DNA from: Linyphia triangularis
Lineage: Eukaryota > Arthropoda > Arachnida > Araneae > Linyphiidae
Assembly (NCBI GenBank): GCA_963978545.1
Contig: OZ021721.1
Span: 100,399,418 to 100,463,417 of the forward strand
Direction: 5' to 3'
DNA length: 64,000 nucleotides
This document shows positions 46,931 through 58,888 of the stretch, one piece after another (the first letter of the stretch is position 1; every line of letters starts with the position of its first letter). A program made the translations under genes and the position numbers. Under the pieces are notes generated by a model. It was not told the origin of the DNA and made no database searches. It saw nothing but the letters and a program-made list of their open reading frames with translations.

Positions 46931-48295
46931 AAGAAATGTTTTTTTTTTTTTCATCTTCCTTACGCAAGGTGTACAAGAGAGGCATATTGTGCCAAACTTT
47001 GCAGTAACAACTATTACTGATATCCCTGGTAATTCGGCAAAGGCTCGAATGTGTTATCTTCTGTTCTCGTTATTCACGTAGTCGTTGTCACCAATCAATC
47101 GAGAGCTGAAAAAGAAACCGGGAGCGTTTCTTTGTCAACTATCCTATATATGTGATGCTCAAAATATGAATAAAATAGCGTCCCTTCAAACAAGTGAGCG
47201 TTACATGGCAAGCGACAGAGCGGCGACGCTTACGTTTATGTTTACGCCTAGTACAGTACGTAAAAAAAAATTCCGAACGATAGCTATATCTTGTGCTCTA
47301 ATTAATGAAATAACAAAAAAGTACTGTTGTAAATCGTGAAAGATCTCTAATAATTGCATATGTTTTTTTTTTTTTTCTTTCTTTCTTTTTTTGTCATGAT
47401 GGGTCATATATTAAACAGAACCAAACTTTAAAAAGTTCAAAGGTAAACCCAAAATATTATGCCATATTTTGATTTAGAATCTAAAAAAAAAAAAGTAAAA
47501 AAAAATTCATAATATTTCAATGATTTGTTAGTAATTTAAATGATAAAAACAAAATGATAAATTAATGTTTAAAAAAAACTAAATTTTTTTTTTTTTGGCC
47601 ATAAAGTTTTTAATAACAATGAAAGTAGGAACAGAATGACTATGATTAACACTAGCATCTGGGCGAAATATGTTTCAGCTTCATCTTCAACGCTTGACAT
47701 AAATTTTCGCTCACCGCTCAGATTCTTTTCAGTCGATTAAAAGCTCTTGTCCAATAAAAATGGCAGAGAAGGGAAAATTCCCAGACATCGAGTGAGAGGC
47801 TTTGATCTCGGAAGTTCAATGCTGGCTATGTTTGTGGAGTGACAAATATAGTGACTTTAAAAATAGTGCTTTGGTTTTATATTAATTAAAAAAAAACTTT
47901 ATTTCAAAAACATAATTTGAAATGTTATTTTATTATTTTTACAAAAATTTATGTTAATATGATATTTTATGATAATCTCGCCTCGTAAACGATTTTAGTT
48001 TTAGAAATACTTAATTTCTTAGGTAATCACTCAAAATGAGAAGCTAAGCTGGATCACTGAATGACACCATATTTGAACTAATGGAAAATACCACCTTCGC
48101 TCGCATCGTAGCTAGAGCCTTTCATTGTCAGCTCTAGTCACTCACCTCTGGCCGCTCGTATTGAACCCAAGGCCTAATGCAATCTCTGAAGTCACTACTA
48201 ATGTTGAGGCCTATTCATTTGTTTGGTGGCTATCTTTATTGTAAACATAATCAACACCTGCCTTTGGGTACTTAAAGGAGGTGATTGACCCCTAC
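46931..48295. other. Mostly AT-rich DNA with one member of a dispersed pair
   Basis: 47241-47305 (TACGTAAAAAAAAATTCCG, then AACGATAGCTATATCTT) is matched at 51413-51470 (TACGCAAAAAAAAATAAAAT, then CCGAACGATGGCAATATCTT). Several T runs. No gene. Confidence 0.4.
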
Positions 48296-48563
48296 AGTTC
48301 AGTGGCGCAGTAGTAGCGCATTGCGTTGCCTCGCCACATGTCCACGGTTTGATCCCCGGACTGGGACTCCGCCTTTCATCCCTTAAGTGGGTCGATTAGA
48401 TGATAACCAAGCATGCTTGGAAACTAAACACTGGGGTTCCACGTCAGACTGACCATCTGACCGAAACATTGCTGCATAGCACCCCATGGTCAAGTAAGCT
48501 AGATTGGACATACAGCAGACCAAGGCCCTCCCGTGGGACTGTTAAGCCACTGAGTTTAGTTTA
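48296..48563 (+). mobile_element. SINE family C
   Basis: Head with A box TGGCGCAGTAGTAGCGCA and B box GGTTTGATCCCCGGAC, the normal tRNA promoter spacing, then an unrelated body (AACCAAGCATGCTTGGAAAC, GGTCAAGTAAGCTAGATTGG) and tail TTAGTTTAGTAG. One copy only in the window, so family status rests on the promoter architecture. Confidence 0.68.
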
Positions 48564-48589
48564 GTAGATTGTCCTCTCCAGCAGCTTCA

Positions 48590-48713
48590 TTTGGTTGATT
48601 GGTTTATACGCTCAACGACCTATTTTTATGTACAATAACAGCTAATCAGGCTGGGACCTACAGCTAAACGTGGATTCCGAATCACAATGAACATCCATGC
48701 CTAACCCGGGATC
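48590..48713 (-). mobile_element. SINE family B, 5'-truncated copy
   Basis: On the minus strand the element begins at GGGATCCCGGGTTAGGCAT, that is, just past the tRNA-like B box, and runs to the ATAAACCAATCAACCAA 3' end. A 12-bp target duplication CCAGCAGCTTCA (48578-48589 and 48714-48725) shows that this is a true 5'-truncated insertion, typical of LINE-type target-primed reverse transcription. Confidence 0.88.
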
Positions 48714-48725
48714 CCAGCAGCTTCA

Positions 48726-50025
48726 GAAATTGGGAAAAAGGAAAAATTAAGTATTAAAAGTTTAAAAAAGTAAAAGGCAAACTTTTTTTTTTAATTTTTA
48801 AAGTTTTTAATTTAAGTACAATTAAATGATAAAAATAGGAAAATATTTTATGATAAATAAGTATTCAAGGTGAAAAAGTGCTTTATGCGGACGAGCAAAG
48901 TGTACACAAAGTTACAGAATTAGGATAGGTGTAGAGTTAGAAGAGAGTGGGGAAGCTTCCCCAGCCGAGTGTTCTTTATTCAAACACTTATGGCAAGTGG
49001 GGAAGCGTCTTACACTATGCTATTTTTAGCAATATCCAGTACAAGTCGTGTCCATAACGAACCTGTAGCTATAACAAAAATTACTTTTTTACTAAGTGTA
49101 ACGTCACTTAATATTTATTTACGAAAGCGAAAATGTAAATAAATCGTAAATAATGAAGAAATAGAGTTTAATTGAAACAAATCACGTAATTATTATTTTG
49201 TAATTCTGAAAAGTTTTCGAGTTTCCTGCCTGTGAGAATAGAAATTAATTTGGAAAACAAGGTTTCTTCTAACGTTTCATTAGTTTTATTTGTTAAATAG
49301 TGAACAAGCACAACGCGTGTTATGTTTCTAGCCGAGGCAGTAAGAGGCAATTACTTTTAAAGTTTTACTAATTTTGAAGACAGATTCCTATTAAATTGCT
49401 GGTTCTCTCCCCCCACTTTGGAAAATTTACCCTTCACATACCCAATTACCGCCACTGGTTTTTGATCTACTTTCTTTTAGGTGCTTCCCAATACAACATA
49501 ATCTGAAGGGAGAAAATCGTAGCCCATAAAAGTTTAATCCTTTAAAATTAAGTCGAGAGGACACTACACAGTAGCGCCATCTATCGACTCAAATGAGAAG
49601 TACACAAAATCTCAAGGGAAAAAAACCCCGCTTTAGCGTGTAAATCAAACACATATTTTTATATTTTTTAACAGGCGCGTAGATAAGGGGTTTATTTTAG
49701 GGTTGTATCCCTTGCGATACTTTTTATTTTTCTTATTACTCATTAGAACATGAAACTAAATCGAATGTTGACTTAATTTTATAAGGATTGTATACTTTAC
49801 ACATTAATTAGTTAATTACATTATGCTCCCATTATGGTATTTGTATGACTTGTGAATAAGGAGAAAATTAAACTACCTTTCTAACTAAAACATGACGTAA
49901 TTACTGATAGTTAATATGCAGATTGTGCCTAAAAACTATGTTATTAGAAATTCTATTTGTGAGAAAAGGAAGTAGCTTAAATTGCAAAAATGCTCAAAAT
50001 AAGGTAGGGAGTCAAAATAAGATCA
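48726..50025. other. AT-rich DNA, nothing assigned
   Basis: A patch at 49545-49640 (CACTACACAGTAGCGCCATC) resembles a repeat fragment but has no partner in the window. No gene. Confidence 0.35.
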
Positions 50026-50120
50026 AATTCGTCATTTGACAAGCCAACATACATTTACAAATATCCATGCCTTACACGGGACTCGAACCTACAACCTCGC
50101 GGTCTAGAAGCTAGCGCGCT
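50026..50120 (-). mobile_element. SINE family A, truncated fragment
   Basis: Covers ATTCGTCATTTGACAAGCC through CTCGCGGTCTAGAAGCTAGC, lacking the outer part of the tRNA head and the 3' end. No target duplication. Joins directly onto the periodic region that follows. Confidence 0.75.
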
Positions 50121-51165
50121 CCCCGCACATCTCCGCAATTACATTAAAGTAACAATCGGCAAAAATGACCATCACACCAAGATAATTATCAACGTTAGCA
50201 CCCAGTATCTCGGTGGAAATCTTTGTATTAGAGGCTATTATATCAACGTAACACTCTACGAAATTGATTATCCCAACCATGTAAATTTCAGTGATAGAGA
50301 TGACTATAGAGGTGTAAATCATTGGGATAGTAGATATTACGAACCACGAAAATAAACATCACAACGTACACCTCAGTTATAGCACCCGTCTTAGAAGTGC
50401 ATCTCAGCAACAGAAGCCCTTACGTCATCGTAATGCTCAGCGAAAATAACCACCACTCACCAAAGTAAATAATGCCAATATATGCTGGCAATTTGCAGAA
50501 AAAGTGGTCATGATATTGGAGGTTTGGAGAAGTCTGGGCGTATGCAGGTTCCGCTGTTATCAGCACGCCCAATAAAATTGTAAAGCAGATTTGTATCAAT
50601 CTTATGAATGATCGAAATTTCAATAAAAAAATAAAATAAAACCGGCCTTTCAGCTTAACTGTGCCATGTCTGACAGATGCAGATCTCTGCAATAGCGTCT
50701 GTGACTATTATATCGGCGTAACACCCGACGAAAAGGATCATCACGCAACAACGCAATTCTCAGCGATAGGGCTGCGATATCCACGAGAATAGCGGTCATT
50801 TCATCACCGCAACGCTAAACAAAATGGCCATCACATACCAACGTAAATAATGCTGATAGATGATGGAAATTTGCAGGAAAAGTGGTCATCACATCGGAGG
50901 TTTGGAGAAGTCTGAACGTACGCAGGTTTCATGTTTGTCAGACTTGCAAGTAAGCCCAATAAAATTGTAATGCAGATTTGTATCGAGCTTAGAAAAAAGT
51001 AAATTTTCAGTTAAAAGAAAAAAGAGCTGAAATCCGCATTTCAGCTGAATTGTACCATGTCTGATAGGTGCAAATATCTGCAATAATGTCAGTGATTATT
51101 TATATCGATGTAACATCCGACGAAACTGATCACGCAACAACGTGATTCTCGTGATGCAGGTTCTG
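50121..51165. repeat. Periodic region with a 378-bp duplicated unit
   Basis: AAAGTGGTCA followed by GGAGGTTTGGAGAAGTCTG recurs at 50501 and 50879, with the neighbouring AATAAAATTGTAA.GCAGATT, CAGCTGAATTGTACCATGTC and TGATCACGCAACAACG segments in the same order. Within and before these units a smaller motif (TATCAACGTAACA, CGACGAAAATGACCATCAC, CTCAGCGATAG) repeats irregularly. Composition is less AT-rich than both flanks. No coding frame survives. Confidence 0.75.
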
Positions 51166-53619
51166 ACAAAGCCAAGCAAAAATTACTGCTAAACCAAGCA
51201 CTTCAAGCAGGCAAGCAGTAGTTAGCTTATCGATGCCCAGATGCGATATAAGCCTCTTAAATAATCATTTAGTACTTCGAACAGATTAGTTTAAATTTGC
51301 TTAATAGTAACTAACTTGACTATCCTTACGAAAAGTGTCTTAACTTTTACTATATACCCGAGTAAAACGACTTTCCATCGTACAGTCAACACCACCTACA
51401 ACAGCCCCACCTAAAGTACGCAAAAAAAAATAAAATCCGAACGATGGCAATATCTTCGGTTCTAACGACGTATAATATTGCGGTTTACACCAAAATGCTT
51501 TGTTTACGAATTTCTATATCTCTGGTGCAAAATTTTTTTCTTTAGGACTTGTTTACTAAGTAAATTTAATTCTAACTTTGACAATTTCATTACGAATCCC
51601 TATTTTTTATTACGTTCTAATTCAACTAAGTTATCGCAAGCTATAAGGTGGCCAGGTTAAAAAAAAAACTCCAGATTATTTTCAACTCCTGAATTCGGAA
51701 TTATATTTAACAATCTGAAATCCTATGCCGTTTATATGCTGGCCATCCTGTATAATTACAGAAATATAACGTATACAACTGTTGTTGAGTATAAAATTGA
51801 TAAATACTAAATTTAGGCATTTCTAAACAGTAAACAAAAAAGTGGGTTTTTTTTTTCAGAAACGTTGCACTGTAAATACAAATGCAATATGATTATTAAA
51901 ATAATCAATTAAATGTAATTTCCTTTGTAATTGTTTATAAAATGTAAATTAATTTCTAATGTCCGTGTCCAACTCTTTTTAGAATGAACAAAATTTTGCA
52001 TGTAACGGTCTCGTTCTATCTCTATAACCTTTATCAATAATTTTCAGAACAAAATTTTTGACTAACTTTTAACAAATAATAAAACTTGTTTTTAATTTTG
52101 TGTATTTTTTTAAACATAGTTATTGTCCATCAATACAAAATTGTTAGGTTACTATAGTATTATCTGACATTGTTAGCATATTTTATGCTAATTTGAACAC
52201 GCTTTTTGAACGTTTCCTTAATCTAAATTTGATTAACTAAATATTTCTTTTAAATTCTTTAAATAATTATTAAAACTTATTTTTTGAAACTTCATGCATA
52301 TTTTTCAACTTAATGGAACGTTACGTAAGAATACTCAAACTTGTTAAAATCACTATATTATCTGATATTGGTGAAATATATCATGAAGCTAAATTTTTGT
52401 AAATTTATTATGGTTTCTAACTCATGTTGGTTTACATTGCTTCTTTTCTTGGCCCAAAAAGATCTAAATGAAGGGTATACCAAAATATCTTAACTTTAAA
52501 GAGAGAATGAATTATGGAATGGTCTTTTAAAGAAATCTTTATATATGTTCAAAGGTAATCTGTTGTACGGTCTATGTTTCTGTTTAAAAAAATAGACACT
52601 TGTTTTGTTAATTAATAATTATCAAAAAACTGTTTGGTGTAAAAGTTTATTGCTATTTATGTTTGGCATTTAACAAACTATAATTTGAAACAAAAATCAC
52701 TAAAATATATTAATTATTTAAGAATTTATGGTCAAAAAGCAACTTTTCTTTTTAAATTTCATTTTGTTATTTCTTTTTCGTCATCTAACCACTCATTAGA
52801 AAATTAGAAAATTTTGCATTTCGACCATTTTTTTTTTTTTTTTATAATTATAAATCCAAATATGGTATAATATGGGGTTACCAATTAACTTTTTATAGTT
52901 TGGCTCAGTTTAAACACGTATGACAAAATACTATATACAATTATTTAAATATAATGATACTTGCCTTTATCTATTTTATCAATTAGAATGCAAGATATAG
53001 CCATCATGGTTTTTTTTTTTTTTTTTTTTTTTTGCATGCTGTACCTTCTACAAGAGCAAGCTGACTGACATGTTAAAAACAAATAGTGGGCTACGAGTTA
53101 CTCTCTAAACTAGATTCTTTCGAGGTAGAACATTCTGTCGGCTATTTAAAAAACTGAAAACTTTTACTGTGACGGTCTTTGCTGAACTTACGAGATTTTA
53201 ACGACCAACGATAATATGTAAACCACTGAATATGTAGAGTATGAATTGGTTTTTTGTAAGTAGTGATTATCCACATCATTCTAGAAGAAATACTGCATGC
53301 AATGAAATGTCACGTAATGAAAGACAATCATGTTTGAATTTCACCACAAGATGTCAAATACGCGTAACAGACTTTACATTTTTATGTTATTCAAGCAAAA
53401 TTTTAATAAAAATTTAGAGAAATACGGAATCATTTTATTACAATCGATATAAACCTATTAATTGAACTTACAAATAATCAAATTAAAAAAAAATCAATTA
53501 TTTGTTCCGAAAAGATGTAAGGCATGTCCTGTATGTCAAATTGGCCATTTTTTTCTACGATAATCTCAGTATGCAAATTGAAAACCCTAAGAAGTGTTAT
53601 TGAACTCTATTTGAACACC
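51166..53619. other. AT-rich DNA, no gene seen
   Basis: Holds the second member of the 47241 dispersed pair (51413-51470) and long T runs (52823-52842, 53009-53031). No coding-like frame. Confidence 0.4.
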
Positions 53620-54135
53620 TTCTCCCTGTATATTAGCATATATCCTCCTTATCTATTGTATATATTGCATATATCCTCTTCATATGCTGCATATCGTAAA
53701 CTAAATATATATATTTCTCATATACAGTATTTATTCTCTCCATATATCCTCCCCATATTTTGTATACATGTTGGTCGAAAATTGTTGAGCGCATTTCATA
53801 TTAGGAAAAAAAATAGCAAAATAAGGTATGTACATGATTGTTTTCTAGGTATTTTGTTGTGTAAAACTGTTTGAATTTGTCTCTCCAAAGAAACAATATA
53901 CGTGTACCCACCTCATTTTGTTCTTTTTTACTTTTTTTTTTTTCAAACTTGAAATGCATTCAATAATTTTGGACCACCCTGTATATCCTCCCCATATTTC
54001 GTATGTATCCTCCCGTATTTTGTATATATCCTCCTCATATTTTGTTTATATCTTCGCCATTTTTTCAATGTATCTTACCCTTATTTTGCATGTATACTAC
54101 CCATATATTGTACGTATTCTCCCCATATATTGTAC
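53620..54135. repeat. 22-bp minisatellite in two blocks
   Basis: Units of the form TATATCCTCCCCATATTTTG, with TATGTATCCTCCCGTATTTTG and TACGTATTCTCCCCATATATT variants, run at 53620-53766 and 53982-54135. A MITE occupies the gap. The frames read through the array are repeat artefacts. Confidence 0.85.
53767..53981. mobile_element. MITE splitting the minisatellite
   Basis: Left end CATGTTGGTCGAAAATTGTT and inverted right end CAGGGTGGTCCAAAATTATT continue as inverted GAGCGCATTTCA / TGAAATGCATTC. TA lies on both sides. About 215 bp, no coding capacity. The TA target and CAGGGTGGTC terminus suggest a Tc1/mariner partner. Confidence 0.8.
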
Positions 54136-55639
54136 AGAGACAGGTGGGGTAATTTTTGTACTACTTTTAAAAATCATGCTAGTTAATAATTAATAGCTTA
54201 AATTTTCCATTGTTTTAATAATTACATTTCTTGACATTTGCTTCCTTTTCTTAAATATGAGAATATTTACATTAAAATTTTTTAATATAATAACATCAAT
54301 ACTTCTCATTGAGCATGCTCTCACAAAATACTTAGTCAAAAAATATTTGTGAACTTTAATTATATTATTTAAAATGACGCATTTCAGTTACCATCAAATG
54401 GTAACGACTACAGCTAAATTGTGGTCTATTACTATTAAATTTTATAATTTTGTAAAGCATATATAACAATTCTCAATTCAAGATTCTATCACAATTGTTA
54501 ACTTAAAGTTTACCGAATTCACTATCCGTACAATAAATTTAAGTTCAGTTTACTTCTTTATATTTATCCTAACAAATGGTTATTTAAAAAACAATAAAAA
54601 TGTCAAATTACTGACAGAGGGGCATTGTCACTAATATTGATGACTGCAATATCCCATTCATATTACTATTATATAAGAGGGAGATGTTACTATTTCTAGA
54701 TTTCTAAAAATGATGAAAATGAATAGGTCAATTTCATTATATCAGTTTCAGTGTAAGTTAGATAAGCCTCTGCTTTGTTCAGAAAGTTATTGAATGTTAT
54801 ACAACAGGACGAAAAGAAGTTCTTGTCTTAACTGATTTTTTGTGTGATATAACTTTAATATACGATTGATTACAAATTGATTTAATGTATTTTTTTTAAT
54901 CATAAGTTCAAAGTTTTTAGTGATTTTTCCATACCCTAATATGGACAAATTAAGATTACCAATACGGACTAGTCCAGGTTAGGACTTAAAGTAACTTGTG
55001 TTATTATACTTTACTTTTCAGTTACAGAGAATGCCTAATAACTTATTCATTTCATTTATCATCAGATGTCTGTTTAAATCTAAAAAACTTTTTTCTATTT
55101 CAATTTTTTTAAGTTCTATCTAATCTGTATAATGTTCTGAATGATATTTCTAATATACATTTCAATTTAATTTGGATTATTTGTGAAGTAGAGTTGGATA
55201 AATAAGTTGAATTGTGAATGTCACTGTCACTAAAAATTCACTTCTACACACATTTATATTAACATGCGTCAGATCCAGCTACCAAATATATGCAGTTTGA
55301 TAACATTTAATGACTGAAATCTTTCTCTATTAAGGCTGAAGACGTATGACTACAAATGCCTTGATAATTTGAAGTTTTTCAGAATTTGTCGTTTGAAAAC
55401 TTAACACCAAATATTCAAGTTCGAACCTTATATCTTCAATTACAGTCAATATGCGACCTTTCCATAGAGTTACTGTGGAAGTTATTCCGGTCGAACTGTA
55501 AAGCAATTCCGGTTGAATTTTTTGTAAGCCTTCTAATCTTATCACCTTTAACCTGATATATTGCATACGTCTAACATTTATATTTAGATTCAAGAGAATT
55601 AAAAATGGACTTTCGGACATCGTTTCCAGTACTTCTGGT
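54136..55639. other. AT-rich DNA, no gene supported
   Basis: A 96-codon minus-strand frame (55330-55620) lies in a slightly less AT-rich patch with a GTTATTCCGGTCGAACTG / AGCAATTCCGGTTGAA pair. No domain is recognised; it may be an old TE fragment. Confidence 0.35.
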
Positions 55640-56260
55640 TTATATTTGATATACCTCTACAAGTGACGGCCGTAGATAACTTTTTAGATAGTACAAGATC
55701 TTCTAGTAGCGCCAACATCGACAAAGATCACAATCCATAAAAACTATTCCAATGACACAATCCATAAAAGCTATTCCAATGACACAATCCAAGCCAGAAG
55801 CAAAACTTACATGATCCACTTGTGACCAATCCCCATCAGTTTGAAAGCAACACCATCATCACGAAGTTTGAACTTTATTCGAAATAACCGACCATCTCCA
55901 AAATGGGTAGCAGAGGCCAGTTGCCCTCCCCAGGTTATGATTCTCCACGCAAGATAAATAAATAACGCTTCTATTCCATAAACTCGCCAACCTGGAGGCC
56001 ATAATGCAAGTTTACAGCTGCAAGCGGCTCCCCCCACTGCATGCGAATATCATGGAATGAAGACACGTAGTACTTTCAAGTATCCATCTGAACCGCACTC
56101 CCGCATACCCCCGACCAAATGGCGGATTCCCAGTCTTTTGTTTCCCATTTATCGCTCTCATATCCACTTGTTACCACTCGTAAATAACTGCAGGGATCGA
56201 GGGATTCATTTCGATTGTATTCGTGGGAGATGAAGAATGGAAGAGATGGTCAGTGATGAA
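55640..56260. promoter_or_regulatory. Candidate enhancer / conserved noncoding element
   Basis: About 600 bp of balanced composition with no coding frame, including CCATAATGCAAGTTTACAGC, GATAAATAAATAACGC, GCATGCGAATATCATGGAAT, ACTCGTAAATAACTG and two CCACTTGT E-box-like words. A short AAAAACTATTCCAATGACAC phrase is duplicated at 55738-55790. Function inferred from composition and motif density. Confidence 0.38.
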
Positions 56261-56298
56261 AAAGATGTTCTTTCATAACCACTCAGCTTGCCTGATAT

Positions 56299-57159
56299 GG
56301 GGAGACTTGTGTACCTAGGGCCACCCCACTTTTATTGGATAATATTTAGTTCTAAGTTTTTTTACTCACTTAGGTAAGTGGCAACACCCAATTGCTCTTT
56401 TGGCAGCCATTTTGAAATCTTAGAGGTGAAAGCTGTGGCATGTTATAAGTGGAAAACGTTTTTATATGGTCTGCAGCTCATGTCTTTTATTGTTTTACAA
56501 GTTAAGTCAAATACTTCTCTTTGAATTCTAGTAAATAATTTTGTTTGTAACATTCAATACTAAATGAGATGTTTAGATAAGTCATTTCTCCATGTGCATT
56601 TTTAGTAGAAGATATTTTATATGAAATTACCAAGTCGTGTACATAGGGCCACATATTTGCTTATTGTGTTCAAATTACCCAAACCAAAATCTGCTGGCTC
56701 TTCTAAGCGATAATGCACACAGCTAATTTTTTGGGAATCAGTTTTTCAAGTTATGAAAATACTTGTAATTCACTAATAATTTGACACATTACAATGTATT
56801 ATAGTTATTATATGATAAACCAATGACTGATAATTACTTGATATTGTTTCTTTTATAAAATTCATCTTATGATGTTTGTTTTCTATTCATTATGGACTGA
56901 AACCTCACTTAAAGAAAAGGACCCTAGGTAGATCAGCTACTGGCCCTAGATACAACGAGGTCTTGTACCTAGGGCCATTTGTGAAATTTCTTTAAAAATC
57001 TTCTATTTGATCGAATTTATTATTTTAAGTATTCATTTTAATCCCAATGGGAAGTAATTACTGTAAAGATATATGTATATCAGTTTCACATTTTTAATTG
57101 GCTCAGTGGCTCATTTTTTGTGCATTGAAAAAAGGCGCCCTAGGTACACAGGTCTCCCC
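56299..57159. mobile_element. 861-bp TIR element with GGGGAGAC ends
   Basis: The left end GGGGAGACTTGTGTACCTAG continues to GGGC; the inverted right end is GGGGAGACCTGTGTACCTAG (one mismatch in 23). The word GTACCTAGGGCCA recurs internally (near 56639 as GTACATAGGGCCA and 56971), with inverted forms CCCTAGGTAGATC and CCCTAGATACA around 56920-56960. No coding frame, so non-autonomous. Superfamily not assigned. Confidence 0.82.
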
Positions 57160-57639
57160 TACTCAGTGGCAGAAGAGGGTGTTGGGAGGAAGGTACAGGA
57201 AGATGCAGTCCCTGGTAGCGTTTAACAAATAAATTTTGAAGTTAGTAATATAAAGAAAAAATATGTAATATTCCAAAAATGTTGAATATCCTAAATTGTA
57301 AATTTCCAGAGTCTTGGTGAATATTGCTTCATCTCAGTGAGCACTTTCATAAGAAGTATTGCTCGCTTATATAGCATTTGTATTTTTCTGGGGACAAATA
57401 CAGAAATGGCGACCAACTTACAATAAATAACGACACAAGGTCCTGTTCAGTTTAACTTTTCTGAACAGGGACTGTCTTTAGTAACAGTTTACTCTGAAGC
57501 AATTTACGATGTGGTCTGGATAATTATTATAAGAGAAAAGTGGTATTTGAATAAACAAGTATGGAATTTTAAATACACCGATTTTCAAAATTAGTTACAA
57601 TGTTCAAATGTGGCAAGAAATTCGAATGTAAGGGAATCA

Positions 57640-57960
57640 GTTTATCGTTTGAAAATGTTTATTGCATGAAGAACAATAAACTGATATCCCTTTACTGGAT
57701 ACCGCAGCCTAAACGGTAACTTTTGTAGAATGCAGTGGCTTTGCAAGAAATACAGACGGGTTTTAAGTATTCCGTATTCAACAGTTTTGTTTATTGACAA
57801 ATCCGACCAAATCAAAATGGGTCTCATAGATAAACCATAGAAACCATCAAATTTACTCACATCCATCAATTTTTCGAACCGGTGTACTCAAAATTTTTAA
57901 ATTCTATACCTGTCTGTCCAGTTTACCACTTGTCTCTTCTTTCCGATTCTCACAATTTTG
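57640..57960 (-). repeat. Dispersed repeat family D, copy 2
   Basis: The inverse of 24140-24330 over GGTCGGATTTGT, ACAAAACTGTTGAATACGG and AAAGCCACTGCATTC. The distal part (ATTCTATACCTGTCTGTCC, TTTACCACTTGTCTCTT) matches 24350-24390 in direct orientation, so the copy is internally rearranged or composite. Confidence 0.5.
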
Positions 57961-58228
57961 TAGTTATGTCCTTTCTTAAAGACCCAGTATCAACTGTTCT
58001 ATTGTAAAACTAATGTTCTTATTCTCCACAGCTAAAATGCGATTTAAATAACTCACATGGGCGATTCTGAAGAATTTGAGGAAGTAAAAAACATAAAATA
58101 AAAAATATATAGCAATATTGAAATTTTACTTTAAGAATTTTACTAACAAAACTAATACATTTACTACTTCAAAAAAAGGTAAACGAAAAATATATTTTCA
58201 AAAAAAAAAAAAGTTTTCTAATTTTGCT

Positions 58229-58792
58229 TGTAACCTCCATGGTTAACACAATCCATGGAGGTTCTAAAAAAGTAGATTGCTATGATTAAAACCTAACCTA
58301 ATAGTCTGAGGATACTCTGAATTTGCTTTTAGAGAAAAAATTGGCTATTTGATAAAAGTTAACGGCAAAAGTATGCTTAACACTATAAGGAATAACATTA
58401 CTGAACATGGAGGTTACAAGAACAACAAAAAATTTACCAGATTTTTGAGGATTGGACAGCTTTTCACAAACAATATAAAACTATGCACATCCAACAACAT
58501 CACCAGACAAAATGGTTGACTTGAGCTTTACTTCAGCTCTGGTAAAGAAGACTGTTCTGCTATCTAGTAGAATTTTAATCAAGTTAAAGATATTCCATGG
58601 AGGTTACCTCAGCACCCCTGGGATAACTTAGTAGCTTAAAATAAAGTGGTAAAATAAATTAAAACTTATAATTTTTTATGATTAGTTAAAATGTTTAACC
58701 CATATTTTCCCACGAATATATTATTAATCAGGTTTATTTCTTCAGTTAACACTAAAAAAACAGGGGTGGGGACATTCCATGGAGAGTACATT
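58229..58792. repeat. Region with repeated CCATGGAGGTTAC words
   Basis: TGTAACCTCCATGG at 58229 is followed by its inverse TCCATGGAGGTTC at 58252, giving a hairpin. CATGGAGGTTAC recurs at 58406 and 58595 and in decayed form at 58779. It could be a decayed TIR element with internal repeats; boundaries are uncertain. Confidence 0.5.
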
Positions 58793-58888
58793 TCTCATAC
58801 TTTGGATTTTTAAATATATATATGTATGTAAAATAAAGACTGAAAACATTGAATGTAAACTTTTTGTACTTAATACCAATTTCTTCCC

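Noticed and set aside
53524..54193. Two frames rich in Ile, Tyr, Ser and Pro
   Set aside because: They are translations of the 22-bp minisatellite, not genes.
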